Source: Micromonospora echinospora
GTDB lineage: Bacteria; Actinomycetota; Actinomycetes; Mycobacteriales; Micromonosporaceae
DNA: 64,000 bases
Direction of reading: 5' to 3'
Assembly: GCF_014203425.1 (NCBI RefSeq)
Contig: NZ_JACHJC010000001.1
Span: 6,403,501 to 6,467,500, forward strand
Translations under genes and position numbers: made by a program
The notes under the pieces: model-generated
What the model was told of the DNA's origin: nothing
Databases searched by the model: none
Seen by the model: the letters and a program-made list of their open reading frames with translations, nothing else
In this document: positions 7,609 through 16,653 of the stretch, one piece after another
Numbering within the stretch: position 1 is the first letter of the stretch
Layout: every line of letters begins with the position of its first letter

Positions 7609-9747
7609 TCAGCGCGCCCCGGCCGACTCCAGCTCGCCGACCCCGTCCAGCCCGCCGGAGGCGCCCGGCACCGGGTGCGGCCCGGCGTCACCCGCTGCCT
7701 GCTCGCGGTGCCGCAACCACCGGTCGACGCCGAGGTTGAGCAGCAGGCCGACCGCGGCCCAGACCGCCACGACGGCCAGGTTCCGCCCGACGCCGACCCC
7801 GCCGAAGTAGACGAGCGACCGGGCCGTGTCCACAGCGGCGGGCAGCGGTAGGACGCCCTGGAGCGTCCGGAAGAACTCCGGCACCATGTAGACCGACAGG
7901 CCGCCGCCGGACGCGGGCACCCCGGCCATCATCAGCACCACCATCATCGGGATGATCGCGGCGAGGCCGAAGGTACGGGTGAACACGGCGGTCACCAGCG
8001 ACACGGCGAAGATGGTGAGCGCGCCGAAGCCGATCATCTCCGGGGCGTGCCCGTTGACCGCGCCGATGATCACGTCGAACAGCAGCCACAGCCAGGCGGA
8101 CATGCCGATCGCCCATCCGCCGAGGATCGGCAGGAACTGGCGCAGCCGCCGGATGTGCGGCGCTCCGCCGCGGAGCACTGCCAGCATCAGGAAGCCAGAC
8201 ATGATCCAGGACATGCCGACGTACAGGCTGTTGCTGCCCATCGTGTCGGTCCTGCTGAGCGGCGCCACGTCGGTGACCGCCAGCGGCGTCTGCTGCCCGG
8301 CGGCGACCTGGCGGAACATGGTCTGCACCATCATGTGCTGGCTGGACCCGGCGGCCGACGACGAGTACAGGGTGGCCTCGCCGCCCGGCGTCGCGGGCAG
8401 CACGTACGCGGCGACCAGGTCCTGGGCGAGGATGCGCTCCCTCGCCTCGTCCACCGACGCGGCCACGGAGATGTCGGCGACCCCGCCGAGACCGGCCCGC
8501 AGGCCGGCGGCGACCTGCTCCGCCTGCTCGGGGACCGCGGCGACCACCGCCACCGGGATGTCGTGCGGCTCGGGCTTGTGCATGGAGAAGCTCATCAGGC
8601 CCACCACGGCGACCAGGATGCTCAGCGGGAACGCCGCCACCGTCACGTACCGGAACCGCTTGGACCGCGGCGGGCCGCCGGCGAGCGCGGGCAGCGGCGT
8701 GTCCGGACCATCGACCTGCGGCGCCTGCGGGATCGGCGCCCCGCCGCGCTCCTTGAGCAGGCAGAGCAGCACGGCGGCGACGATCCAGGCGGCGAGCGTC
8801 AGCAGGTGGACGCCGATGCCCCGACCGTCGAAGTAGAGCGCCGACCGCAGCGCCTCACCCGCCGCCGGCAGGGGCAGCACCCCGTGCAGGAACTGGAAGA
8901 AACCAGGCATCGTGTCGACCGGCAGCGCCAGGTTCGACGCGGGCATGCCCAGCACGACGAAGAACAGCATTCCGAGCAGGACCGCCAGCGGCCCCATCAC
9001 CTTGGTGAAGAGCAGCTGGGCGAGACCGACGGCACCGGTCGTGAGCATGCCGACGCCGAGGAACGTGAGGTAGTGGCCGTCGACCGCGCCCACACCGGGT
9101 CCGAGGATCAACCAGATGACCGTGCTGGTCAGCGCCGACCAGCCGGCCGCCAGCGGAACGAACCGCCGCAGGCGCAGCAGGTGCGGGGTGGCCATCAGGA
9201 GCATGCTCAGCGGTACGTAGCCGGCGAGCATCATGCCCATCGCGGCGAACAGCACCGAGATCCCGGCCCGGTCGTCGTCGGGCAGCGGCGCGACGTCCTC
9301 GGTCGTGGACGCCCACTGCTGCTGCATGGCGACCGGGGCGAGGAGCTGTTGCGCGGTGGCAGCGCGGGAGGCGCCGGCCGCCGACGCGGTGATGATCGTC
9401 GCCTGGTCCGACCCCGCGGCCGGGAGCTGCAACGCCCCGCTGATCTCCCGGTCCCGCAGGAGTTCCACGGCGGCGTCCCGGGACGCGACCAGCCGGGCCT
9501 CGACCGGATCGCCGGTAGTGGCGTTGAGCGCGTCCACGACGCCCTGCGCCTGGGCGCCGCTGCCGACCACCGCCACCGGCATCTGCCGGGGGTGCGGCGA
9601 GTGCATCGTCGCCATGTAGGTCGCGAACATCATCGTGACCATGAGGAACGGCATGACGAAGAGGGCGACCGAGCGGACGATCCGCTCCTTGCGGTCGGCG
9701 GCGTTCGGCTCGGCGGTCGCCGGGTCGGTGGTGGGCTGCACAGGCAT
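7609..9747 (-). CDS. Large ABC-2/YhgE-like membrane protein with internal duplication
   Basis: 712 residues built as two homologous halves. Each half has an N-terminal membrane helix, an extracytoplasmic domain beginning with an IPVAVV or MPVAVVGSG strand, then four to five membrane helices and the repeated landmark VLPLPAA. The halves join near residue 340 through a Pro-rich linker (APIPQAPQVDGPDTPLP). The layout resembles permeases of the ABC-2/Pip/DUF3533 type that act without a fixed ATPase. No ATPase gene is adjacent. The gene is divergent from a TetR regulator and the shared 146-nt gap holds a palindromic operator, which suggests an efflux or lipid-export role under TetR repression. That role is inference. 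Confidence 0.75.
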   Translation of the reverse strand: MPVQPTTDPATAEPNAADRKERIVRSVALFVMPFLMVTMMFATYMATMHSPHPRQMPVAVVGSGAQAQGVVDALNATTGDPVEARLVASRDAAVELLRDREISGALQLPAAGSDQATIITASAAGASRAATAQQLLAPVAMQQQWASTTEDVAPLPDDDRAGISVLFAAMGMMLAGYVPLSMLLMATPHLLRLRRFVPLAAGWSALTSTVIWLILGPGVGAVDGHYLTFLGVGMLTTGAVGLAQLLFTKVMGPLAVLLGMLFFVVLGMPASNLALPVDTMPGFFQFLHGVLPLPAAGEALRSALYFDGRGIGVHLLTLAAWIVAAVLLCLLKERGGAPIPQAPQVDGPDTPLPALAGGPPRSKRFRYVTVAAFPLSILVAVVGLMSFSMHKPEPHDIPVAVVAAVPEQAEQVAAGLRAGLGGVADISVAASVDEARERILAQDLVAAYVLPATPGGEATLYSSSAAGSSQHMMVQTMFRQVAAGQQTPLAVTDVAPLSRTDTMGSNSLYVGMSWIMSGFLMLAVLRGGAPHIRRLRQFLPILGGWAIGMSAWLWLLFDVIIGAVNGHAPEMIGFGALTIFAVSLVTAVFTRTFGLAAIIPMMVVLMMAGVPASGGGLSVYMVPEFFRTLQGVLPLPAAVDTARSLVYFGGVGVGRNLAVVAVWAAVGLLLNLGVDRWLRHREQAAGDAGPHPVPGASGGLDGVGELESAGAR

Positions 9748-9784
9748 GCTCCGGAGTGGTTCGCGGCTGCGTCGGCAGCCAGTT

Positions 9785-9802
9785 GTAAGTCAGATGACTT
9801 AC
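9785..9802. promoter_or_regulatory. Palindromic TetR operator
   Basis: GTAAGTCA-GA-TGACTTAC is a perfect inverted repeat (8-bp half-sites, 2-bp centre) and AT-rich against its surroundings. It lies 38 nt upstream of the membrane-protein start (9747) and 92 nt upstream of the tetR start (9894), placed to control both. Confidence 0.7.
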
Positions 9803-9893
9803 GTAGTGTAGGTGACGCCGGCGCCGGACCACGAAACGACTAGGTTTGGCCTGCGCCACAGTCGGCGCGCGAGCCACGAGGAGAGGTGCGTTC

Positions 9894-10538
9894 ATGGCAC
9901 GGTCGGAGGCAGCCCGCGCCGCCCTGCTCGACGCCGCGGAACGCCTGTTCGCCGAGGAGGGGATCGCTCAGATCTCCGACCGCCGGGTGGCCGAGGTGGC
10001 GGGCAACACCAACCACTCCGCGGTGCGCTACTACTTCGGCGGGCGGGAGGGTCTACTGCGGGCACTGGTCGCCCGGCACGTGGACGCCCTCGCCGAACCC
10101 CGCCGGGCGATGCCCGAGCAGCCCGACTCCGTCCTCGGCGACGTACGCAGTCTCGTGCAGCCGTCCATGGCTGTGCTCGCGAGCCTGCCCAGGCCGAGCT
10201 GGCGGGCCCGCTTCCTCGCCCAGGCCCTGCACGACCCGACGCTGCGGGTGCTGATGCGCGAGGCGTTCGAGTCGGCCTTCGTCGACCTGCCGGCCCGCGC
10301 GTCGCTGGCGTCGCGCCTGGCGCACCTCGACCGTGGGGTGGTGGCCGGCCGGTCGGCGCTGATCGCCCGCATCGTCATGACCGCCACCGCCGAGGTCGAG
10401 GCCCGGGCCGAGCAGGAGGGGCAGGACCCGCACTGGCTGGACGTCGGCGACTTCCTCGCCGACGCCATCGCCGGCATGCTGGCGGCTCCGGTCAGCCGAC
10501 CCGGAGCCGCCAATCCGCTCACCGACGCGGAGCTCTGA
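9894..10538 (+). CDS. TetR-family repressor, divergent from membrane-protein gene
   Basis: 214 residues. The ATG at 9894 is chosen over an in-frame one at 9846 because GAGGAGAGG lies 8 nt upstream and the HTH begins directly after it. The DNA-binding domain (residues 1-55) contains ARAALLDAAERLFAEEG, then RRVAEVAGNTNHSAVRYYFG. The ligand domain follows, with LAQALHDPTLRVLMREAF and a terminal segment rich in Ala. It probably represses the neighbouring duplicated membrane protein, and itself, through the 18-bp palindrome at 9785. The inducing ligand is not predictable from sequence. Confidence 0.88.
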   Translation: MARSEAARAALLDAAERLFAEEGIAQISDRRVAEVAGNTNHSAVRYYFGGREGLLRALVARHVDALAEPRRAMPEQPDSVLGDVRSLVQPSMAVLASLPRPSWRARFLAQALHDPTLRVLMREAFESAFVDLPARASLASRLAHLDRGVVAGRSALIARIVMTATAEVEARAEQEGQDPHWLDVGDFLADAIAGMLAAPVSRPGAANPLTDAEL

Positions 10539-10577
10539 GCCCGGAGGCGGACCGGCGGAACCCGGCGGCCCGAGCCT

Positions 10578-11579
10578 TCAGGAGCCGAGCTGCGCGAGCA
10601 GGTCCTCGGCTGCGGCGTACGGGTCCAGGGCACCCTCGGCCACCTTGGCGGCGAGCGTCGGGAGCTGCGTACCGTCGCGCAGCGAGCCGATCCGGGCGCG
10701 CAGCACGCCCAGCGCGATCGCCTCGATCTCGGCGGCGGCCCGCGTCTCCCGGCGGCGGCGCAGTTCGCCGTGGCGCTCCAGCCAGTCGCGGTGCTTGTCG
10801 ATCGCGGCGGCGATGTCGTCGATGCCCTCGGCGCGGGCGGCGATCGACCGCACCACCTGCGGACGCCACTCCCCCGGCCCGCGCTCGCCGAGCGCGATCA
10901 TGCCCTGGATGTCGCGGACCGTGGCGTCGGCGCCGTCCCGGTCGGCCTTGTTGACCACGAAGACATCGGCGATCTCCAGGATGCCGGCCTTGACGGCCTG
11001 GATCGCGTCACCCATGCCCGGCGCGAGCAGCACCAGCGTGGTGTCGGCGAGCGAGGCCACCTCCACCTCGGCCTGCCCGACGCCGACGGTCTCGACGAGC
11101 ACCACGTCGCAGCCCGCGCCCTCCAGCACCCGCACCGCCTGCGGCGTGGCGGCGGAGAGCCCGCCCAGGTGGCCCCGGCTGGACATCGAGCGGATGTAGA
11201 CGCCCGGGTCCGTCGCGTGGTCCTGCATCCGGACCCGGTCGCCGAGGATGGCCCCGCCGGTGAACGGGCTGGACGGGTCGATCGCCAGCACGCCGACCCG
11301 GTGACCGCGCGCCCGCAGCGCCCGGACCAGCTCGTTGGTGGTGGTCGACTTGCCCACCCCGGGCGAGCCGGTCAGGCCGACGACCTGGGCCTGCCCGCCG
11401 TACGGCGCGAGCGCCGCCGCGACCTGCGGCAACACCTCGTCGCCGGACTCGACCAGGGTGATCAGCCGGGCCACCGCGCGGGGGTCACCCGCGCGGGCCC
11501 GCTCGACAAGCATGGGTACGTCCCGGCTGCGGCGCACCGGGCCGGTGGCCGCCGCCGGGGCGTTCTGTACGTCACTCAC
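10578..11579 (-). CDS. meaB: MeaB-type GTPase chaperone of the B12-dependent acyl-CoA mutases
   Basis: 333 residues. The G1/P-loop is GSPGVGKS at 71-78, followed by the MeaB/ArgK-typical LAIDPSSPFTGGAILGDRVR, the G3-region VETVGVGQAEVEVA segment and the G4 motif VVNKAD. G3E-family GTPases of this type gate adenosylcobalamin loading and protect or reactivate methylmalonyl-CoA mutase; ethylmalonyl-CoA mutase is also a client in organisms with that pathway. The gene follows the thiolase gene with a 12-nt gap, so the two form one minus-strand transcript. Ecm (30343) and the adenosyltransferase (43065) in this window are logical partners. Confidence 0.93.
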   Translation of the reverse strand: MSDVQNAPAAATGPVRRSRDVPMLVERARAGDPRAVARLITLVESGDEVLPQVAAALAPYGGQAQVVGLTGSPGVGKSTTTNELVRALRARGHRVGVLAIDPSSPFTGGAILGDRVRMQDHATDPGVYIRSMSSRGHLGGLSAATPQAVRVLEGAGCDVVLVETVGVGQAEVEVASLADTTLVLLAPGMGDAIQAVKAGILEIADVFVVNKADRDGADATVRDIQGMIALGERGPGEWRPQVVRSIAARAEGIDDIAAAIDKHRDWLERHGELRRRRETRAAAEIEAIALGVLRARIGSLRDGTQLPTLAAKVAEGALDPYAAAEDLLAQLGS

Positions 11580-11591
11580 AGGTATCAGCTA

Positions 11592-12785
11592 TCAGCTCTC
11601 GTCGCCGTTCGGCACATGGATGATCAGCGCGTCGCCCTGCCCGCCACCGCCGCAGAGCGCCGCCGCGCCGGTGCCACCGCCCCGGCGCTTCAGCTCCATC
11701 GCCAGCGTGAGCACGAGCCGGGCGCCGGACATGCCGATCGGGTGGCCGAGCGCGATCGCGCCGCCGTTGACGTTCACCTTGTCGGTGCCGACCCCGAGGT
11801 CACGGGCGGACTGGATGCCGACTGCCGCGAACGCCTCGTTGATCTCGATGAGGTCGAGGTCGTCGACGCTCAGGCCGCCCTTCTTCAGGGCGTGGTTGAT
11901 CGCGTTGGACGGCTGCGAGTGCAGGGAGTTGTCGGGGCCGGCCACGTTGCCGTGGGCGCCGATCTCGGCCAGCCAGGTGAGCCCCAGCTCCTTGGCCTTG
12001 GCCTTGCTCATGACCACGACGGCGGCGGCGCCGTCGGAGATCGGCGAGGAGCTGCCGGCGGTGATGGTCCCGTCCTTGGCGAAGGCGGGGCGCAGCTTCC
12101 CGAGCGACTCGGTGGTGGTGTCCGGCCGGATGCCCTCGTCCTCGCTGATCACCAGCGGCTCGCCCTTGCGCTGCGGAATGACCACCGGGGTGATCTCGTC
12201 GGCGAAGTGCCCGTTCTTCTGCGCGGCGGCGGCGCGCTGGTGGCTGGCCGCGGCGAACGCGTCCTGCTCCTCACGGGTGATGCCGTGCTTCGCGCCGTGC
12301 CGCTCGGTGGACTCGCCCATCGAGCAGCAGTCCCAGGCGTCGGTGAGGCCGTCCAGGGCCATGTGGTCCTTGACCGCCACGTCGCCGTACTTGTAGCCCG
12401 AACGCTGGCCGAGCAGCAGGTGCGGGGCGTTTGTCATCGACTCCATGCCGCCGGCCACCACGACGTCGAACTCGCCGGCCCGGATGAGCTGGTCGGCCAG
12501 CGCGATCGCGTCCAGCCCGGAGAGGCAGACCTTGTTGATGGTCAGCGCCGGGGTGGACATCGGGATGCCGGCCTCGACGGCGGCCTGCCGGGCCGGGATC
12601 TGTCCGGCGCCGGCCTGGAGCACCTGCCCCATGATCACGTACTGGACCTGCTCGGGCGCGACGCCGGCGCGCTCCAGGGCCGCCTTGATCGCGATGCCAC
12701 CGAGCCTGGTCGCGGGGAGGTCCTTGAGGTTGCCCAGCAGGCGCCCCATCGGGGTCCGCGCGCCGCTGACGATCACCGAAGCCAT
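11592..12785 (-). CDS. Acetyl-CoA C-acetyltransferase (thiolase)
   Basis: 397 residues, the usual length of biosynthetic thiolases. The nucleophilic Cys87 is in [12 protein letters not shown], His348 is in [12 protein letters not shown] and the acid/base Cys378 is in [12 protein letters not shown]. The enzyme condenses two acetyl-CoA to acetoacetyl-CoA, or the reverse. Beside meaB and the epimerase, and with ccr 1 kb away, it fits the first step of the ethylmalonyl-CoA route or butyrate-unit supply for polyketides. A cttaacg string at 12818 (CGTTAAG in gene sense) lies 33 nt before the ATG, recalling the strings upstream of ccr and the 3-hydroxybutyryl-CoA dehydrogenase gene. Confidence 0.93.
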   Translation of the reverse strand: MASVIVSGARTPMGRLLGNLKDLPATRLGGIAIKAALERAGVAPEQVQYVIMGQVLQAGAGQIPARQAAVEAGIPMSTPALTINKVCLSGLDAIALADQLIRAGEFDVVVAGGMESMTNAPHLLLGQRSGYKYGDVAVKDHMALDGLTDAWDCCSMGESTERHGAKHGITREEQDAFAAASHQRAAAAQKNGHFADEITPVVIPQRKGEPLVISEDEGIRPDTTTESLGKLRPAFAKDGTITAGSSSPISDGAAAVVVMSKAKAKELGLTWLAEIGAHGNVAGPDNSLHSQPSNAINHALKKGGLSVDDLDLIEINEAFAAVGIQSARDLGVGTDKVNVNGGAIALGHPIGMSGARLVLTLAMELKRRGGGTGAAALCGGGGQGDALIIHVPNGDES

Positions 12786-12846
12786 TGCCTGCCTCCGAGG
12801 GGTGCCGACCTGTACGCCTTAACGATTGTTCGGTCAGACTAGCGTC

Positions 12847-13311
12847 ATGGCTGAGAACTCCCCCGTCGAGCCCGCTGCCGAGTTTGTCACAGACATCGGC
12901 CTGCGCCGCATCGACCACGTCGGGATCGCCGTTGGCGACCTGGACGCCGCGATCGACTTCTACCAGCGCACGTTCGGCATGCGCTGCGTGCACACCGAGA
13001 CCAACGCCGAGCAGGGCGTACGCGAGGCGATGCTGGCGGTCGGGCCGGACGCCTCCGGCGGCATGGTGCAGTTGCTCGCGCCGCTGTCCCCGGACACCAC
13101 GATCGGCAAGTTCCTGGACAAGCGCGGCCCGGGCATCCAGCAGGTCGCGTACACGGTGGCGGACATCGACGCGGCCTGCGCGGCGCTGCGCGAGCGCGGC
13201 GTGCGGCTGCTGTACGACGCCCCCCGGCGCGGCACGTCGAACTCCCGGGTCAACTTCGTGCACCCGAAGGACGCCGGCGGCGTGCTGATCGAACTGGTCC
13301 AGCCCGCCTGA
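12847..13311 (+). CDS. mce: Methylmalonyl-CoA (ethylmalonyl-CoA) epimerase
   Basis: 154 residues from the ATG at 12847. A vicinal-oxygen-chelate fold is evident from LRRIDHVGIAVGDLDAAIDF, GMVQLLAPLSPDTTIGKFLD, GIQQVAYTVADIDAA and VNFVHPKDAGGVLIELVQP, which hold the expected metal-binding His/Gln/Glu positions. It racemises (2R)/(2S)-methylmalonyl-CoA, and in ethylmalonyl-CoA pathway organisms the same enzyme epimerises ethylmalonyl-CoA. It is divergent from the thiolase gene across 61 nt and followed by a 48-bp perfect palindrome. Confidence 0.92.
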   Translation: MAENSPVEPAAEFVTDIGLRRIDHVGIAVGDLDAAIDFYQRTFGMRCVHTETNAEQGVREAMLAVGPDASGGMVQLLAPLSPDTTIGKFLDKRGPGIQQVAYTVADIDAACAALRERGVRLLYDAPRRGTSNSRVNFVHPKDAGGVLIELVQPA

Positions 13312-13317
13312 GGCGCA

Positions 13318-13365
13318 AGGAAGGGCCCCTTCTTAACAGACGTCTGTTAAGAAGGGGCCCTTCCT
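13318..13365. repeat. 48-bp perfect palindrome (GTTAAGAAGGGGCCC element, copy 1)
   Basis: Two 24-nt arms, perfectly complementary with no spacer, centred on GAC|GTC at 13341/13342. Each arm contains GTTAAGAAGGGGCCCTTCC or its complement. The same 19-mer occurs at 30322-30340. It begins 7 nt after the epimerase stop and could act as a terminator in RNA, but the exact symmetry and the second locus argue for a repeat family. Confidence 0.85.
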
Positions 13366-13370
13366 AACCA

Positions 13371-13410
13371 GTGGGAACGCGCGCGGCAGTGCGCGCTTGC
13401 GCGTTCCCAC
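13371..13410. repeat. Second hairpin next to the 48-bp palindrome
   Basis: Arms GTGGGAACGCGC (13371-13382) and GCGCGTTCCCAC (13399-13410) are perfect over 12 bp, with a 16-nt loop that can itself pair partly. It starts 6 nt after the palindrome at 13318-13365. The rest of the 300-nt gap before ccr holds the motif at 13468. Confidence 0.65.
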
Positions 13411-13467
13411 GGACACCTCCACTCATCGGCCGATGCAGTTTTTCACAGAGGGCTTCCCGCTTTAGCT

Positions 13468-13481
13468 ACCGTTAAGTAACG
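13468..13481. promoter_or_regulatory. AT-rich motif upstream of ccr, shared with ecm
   Basis: CTACCGTTAAGTAA, 131 nt before the ccr start. The region upstream of ecm has TTACCGTTCAGTAA (32361-32374), identical at 12 of 14 positions. The outer TAC...GTA symmetry suggests a dimeric regulator site. This is inference from two sites. Confidence 0.45.
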
Positions 13482-13611
13482 TCCGCCCGAACAGCAGCGG
13501 CGACCGGTGCCGAATGTGTCGATTGCCGACATGGCGGTCCCGTCGCACCGGCGCCGACGATGGCAGCACCCCTGCCCGCGGTGTGCGGGTGCGGACTAAC
13601 GGGAGGTCACC

Positions 13612-14967
13612 GTGCAGGACATCCTCGAAGCGATCATGGCGGCGGAGGGTTCGTCGCAGCCGGAGCGGGAGCTCGCCAGGCTCGCCGGCCTGCCCGTGCC
13701 GGAGAGCTACCGGGGCGTGGTGGTGCGCGCCGAGGACACCCGCATGTTCGACGGCATGGCCACCCGCGACAAGGACCCGCGCAAGGCGCTGCACGTCCAG
13801 GAGGTGCCCACCCCGGAGCTGGGCCCGGGTGAGGCCCTGGTCGCGGTGATGGCCAGCGCGATCAACTACAACACGGTGTGGACCAGCATCTTCGAGCCGC
13901 TGCCCACGTTCAAGTTCCTCCAGCGCTACGGCCGGCTCTCCGAGCTGACCCGCCGCCACGACCTGCCGTACCACGTGGTCGGCTCGGACGCCGCCGGCGT
14001 GGTGCTGCGTACCGGGCCGGGCGTGACCAAGTGGAAGGCCGGCGACGAGGTGGTCGCGCACTGCCTCTCGGTCGAGCTGGAGGACTCCGCCGGCCACGAC
14101 GACACGATGCTCGACCCGCAGCAGCGGATCTGGGGCTTCGAGACCAACTTCGGCGGCCTGGCCGAGCTGGCGATCGTCAAGGCCAACCAGCTGATGCCGA
14201 AGCCGCGCCACCTGAGCTGGGAGGAGGCGGCCAGCCCAGGGCTGGTCAACTCCACCGCGTACCGGCAGCTCGTCTCGCACCACGGCGCGAACATGAAGCA
14301 GGGTGACGTGGTGCTGATCTGGGGCGCCTCCGGCGGCCTCGGCGGCTACGCCACCCAGATGGCGCTCAACGGCGGCGCGATCCCGGTCTGCGTGGTCTCC
14401 TCCCCCGAGAAGGCCGAGCTGTGCCGCAAGATGGGCGCCGAGCTGGTCATCGACCGCACCGCCGAGGGGTTCAAGTTCTGGTCCGACGAGCACACCCAGG
14501 ACCAGGACGAGTGGCGCCGCTTCGGTGAGCGCATCCGCCAGCTGACCGGCGGCGAGGACCCGGACATCGTCTTCGAGCACCCGGGCCGGGAGACGTTCGG
14601 CGCCAGCGTCTACGTCGCCAAGAAGGGCGGCACGATCGTCACCTGCGCCTCCACCAGCGGCTACATGCACCAGTACGACAACCGCTACCTGTGGATGCAC
14701 CTCAAGCGGATCGTCGGCAGCCACTTCGCCAACTACCACGAGGCGTGGCAGGCCAACCGGCTGGTCGCGCTCGGCAAGGTGCACCCGACCGTGTCGAAGA
14801 CGTACGCGCTGGAGCAGACCGGCCAGGCCGCGTACGAGGTGCACCGCAACGCGCACCAGGGCAAGGTCGGCGTCCGGTGCCTGGCCCCCACCGACGGGCT
14901 CGGCGTCCGCGACACCGAGATGCGCTCGCGGCATGAAAGCGCGATCAACCGCTTCCGCGGTCACTGA
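13612..14967 (+). CDS. ccr: Crotonyl-CoA carboxylase/reductase
   Basis: 451 residues, GTG start at 13612 with GGGAGGT about 6 nt upstream. It is an MDR-superfamily enzyme that reductively carboxylates crotonyl-CoA to (2S)-ethylmalonyl-CoA with NADPH and CO2. Residues known to bind CO2 in the Kitasatospora enzyme are all present: Asn87 (INYNTVW), Phe176-Glu177 (WGFETNFGG) and His371 (GSHFANYHEA). The Rossmann motif is IWGASGGLGGYATQM. Full length and intact, it is the defining enzyme of the ethylmalonyl-CoA pathway and a source of ethylmalonyl extender units. It sits between the epimerase gene and the coiled-coil genes and ends in its own terminator. Confidence 0.96.
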   Translation: MQDILEAIMAAEGSSQPERELARLAGLPVPESYRGVVVRAEDTRMFDGMATRDKDPRKALHVQEVPTPELGPGEALVAVMASAINYNTVWTSIFEPLPTFKFLQRYGRLSELTRRHDLPYHVVGSDAAGVVLRTGPGVTKWKAGDEVVAHCLSVELEDSAGHDDTMLDPQQRIWGFETNFGGLAELAIVKANQLMPKPRHLSWEEAASPGLVNSTAYRQLVSHHGANMKQGDVVLIWGASGGLGGYATQMALNGGAIPVCVVSSPEKAELCRKMGAELVIDRTAEGFKFWSDEHTQDQDEWRRFGERIRQLTGGEDPDIVFEHPGRETFGASVYVAKKGGTIVTCASTSGYMHQYDNRYLWMHLKRIVGSHFANYHEAWQANRLVALGKVHPTVSKTYALEQTGQAAYEVHRNAHQGKVGVRCLAPTDGLGVRDTEMRSRHESAINRFRGH

Positions 14968-15030
14968 CCGTACGGTCGTCCCGGATTGCCTTTCCGGCCG
15001 ACCCGGGCGCCATTCGACCGGCGTACGCAC

Positions 15031-15063
15031 AAAGGGCCGCGGGTACCGACCCGCGGCCCTTTT
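15031..15063 (+). terminator. Terminator after ccr
   Basis: Perfect 14-bp stem AAAGGGCCGCGGGT / ACCCGCGGCCCTTT with a 4-nt loop, ending in TTTT. It starts 64 nt after the ccr stop and precedes the coiled-coil genes. Confidence 0.85.
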
Positions 15064-15230
15064 CGCGCCGCCTTCCCCGGAGAAGCCCGACCCGCCCGAC
15101 CCGCCCGGGAGCTGCCAAGATCGCCAATTGGTCCGGTCCCACCGGCCGACCGAGTTGACCATGTAAACAGGACGCGAAAGGTGCCGACCGCTCTTGCGAA
15201 CCACCCTGGGGCGTCTGCCAGTATGTCCCA

Positions 15231-16481
15231 ATGCCCCAGCAGCAGTCCTCCCCTCTTGCGTTCTTCGATAACGCGAACTCGCAGCCCGATTTCACCGTCG
15301 GCCTGCGCGGTTACAACACCAACCAGGTCGACGACTTCATCGGCCGCCTCACCGCCGCCCTGAGCCAGTCCGAGCAGGCCCGCGCCGAGGCCGAGCAGCG
15401 GATGAACGACGCTCAGCGCCGGCTGCGGCAGGCCGAGCAGCGCCAGAGCGCGCTCGAGCAGAAGCTCACCGAGACCAACAAGCAGCTCGAGGAGAACAGC
15501 CGGCCGACCCTGTCCGGCCTGGGCACTCGCGTCGAGCAGATCCTGCGGCTGGCCGAGGAGCAGGCCAACGACCACCGCAACGAGGCCAAGCGCGAGTCGG
15601 AGGGCATCCTCTCCGCCGCCCGCCTCGAAGCGCGGGAGATCACCGACAAGGCACGCGCCGAGGCGGCCGCCATGAAGGCCACCGCCGAGCGCGAGGCCGG
15701 CAGCGTCCGTACCGCCGCCGAGCGGGAGGCCGCCGAGGTCCGGGTGCAGGCCCGCCGCGAGGCCGACACGCTGCGCGCCGACGCCGACCGGGAGACCAAG
15801 CAGCTGCGTACGGTCACCGCGCACGAGGTGGCTGAGCTGAAGTCGACAGTCGAGCGGGAGGTCGCCACGCTGCGCGCCACCGCCGAGCGGGAGATCACCC
15901 AGCAGCGGGCCAAGGCTGGCCGGGAGGCCGAGGAGAAGCGCGCCGAGGCGACGAAGCTGCTCACCGACGCCCGCGACAAGCGCGACAAGGACCTGCAGGC
16001 GCTGGAGCTCCAGCTCGCCGAGCGGCGGGAGAAGGCCGAGCGCGAGGAGTCGGAGCGGCACGCCGCCCAGGTCTCGCAGACCCAGAAGCTGGTGAACGAG
16101 GCCGAGCAGCGGGCGCGCGCCGCGCAGGAGCGGGCCAAGGAGATCGAGCAGCGGGCCGAGGCCCGCCGGGTCGAGTCCGAGCGCACCGCCAACGAGACCG
16201 TCGACAAGGCCAAGGCGCTGGCCGACAAGACGCTCAACGAGGCGCGTGCCGAGGCGCAGCGGGTGCTCAACGAGGCCCGTACCGAGGCCGAGCTGACCAC
16301 GCAGGCGGCGCGCCGCGAGGTCGACGACCTCACCCGCCAGAAGGACGCGGTCACCTCGCAGCTCGGGCAGATGCTGTCCGGCCTGGCCGGCATCGTGCCG
16401 GGCGTCCCGGCCGCCGGCAAGAGCGAGACCCCGAAGGCCGACGCCTCCGGGCAGAAGGTGACGGCCGAGTCGGCCGGCTGA
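15231..16481 (+). CDS. DivIVA/FilP-like coiled-coil protein
   Basis: 416 residues. Residues about 18-45 (FTVGLRGYNTNQVDDFIGRL) match the membrane-curvature-sensing N-terminal motif of DivIVA-type proteins. From about 45 to 370 the chain is almost uninterrupted Ala/Glu/Arg-rich heptad repeat, with an RPTLSGLGTRVEQILRLAEE insert near residue 90 that recurs in the next gene. The tail is short and Gly/Pro-rich. In Streptomyces, FilP and Scy are paired with DivIVA at growing hyphal tips and their genes lie beside the same epimerase/thiolase/meaB genes. I infer a tip-cytoskeleton role. Assigning it as FilP rather than Scy is uncertain. Confidence 0.8.
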   Translation: MPQQQSSPLAFFDNANSQPDFTVGLRGYNTNQVDDFIGRLTAALSQSEQARAEAEQRMNDAQRRLRQAEQRQSALEQKLTETNKQLEENSRPTLSGLGTRVEQILRLAEEQANDHRNEAKRESEGILSAARLEAREITDKARAEAAAMKATAEREAGSVRTAAEREAAEVRVQARREADTLRADADRETKQLRTVTAHEVAELKSTVEREVATLRATAEREITQQRAKAGREAEEKRAEATKLLTDARDKRDKDLQALELQLAERREKAEREESERHAAQVSQTQKLVNEAEQRARAAQERAKEIEQRAEARRVESERTANETVDKAKALADKTLNEARAEAQRVLNEARTEAELTTQAARREVDDLTRQKDAVTSQLGQMLSGLAGIVPGVPAAGKSETPKADASGQKVTAESAG

Positions 16482-16511
16482 TCGATTCACCCGCTGTCGG
16501 GGGCATGAGCC

Positions 16512-16555
16512 ACGGCGCGGGGTGACGCCGGGTGACCGGTGTCGCCTCGCGCCGT
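16512..16555 (+). terminator. Possible terminator/hairpin between the two coiled-coil genes
   Basis: 15-nt arms ACGGCGCGGGGTGAC and GTCGCCTCGCGCCGT pair fully in RNA if two G-U wobbles are allowed; the loop is 14 nt. It lies 31 nt after the first gene's stop. There is no T-tract. Confidence 0.45.
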
Positions 16556-16653
16556 CATGCTGTGCGGGCCCGTTTCGCCAGGAGGGTGAAGTAGCTCCCA
16601 GAAGGGGCGTCCGTATCGCCCCAGCAGAACCGGATGCGTGTGAGGATGGGGTC

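Noticed and set aside
13318..13410. Palindrome cluster as a replication origin or phage attachment site
   Set aside because: No DnaA boxes, no integrase or tRNA gene nearby, and the same element occurs elsewhere in the window.
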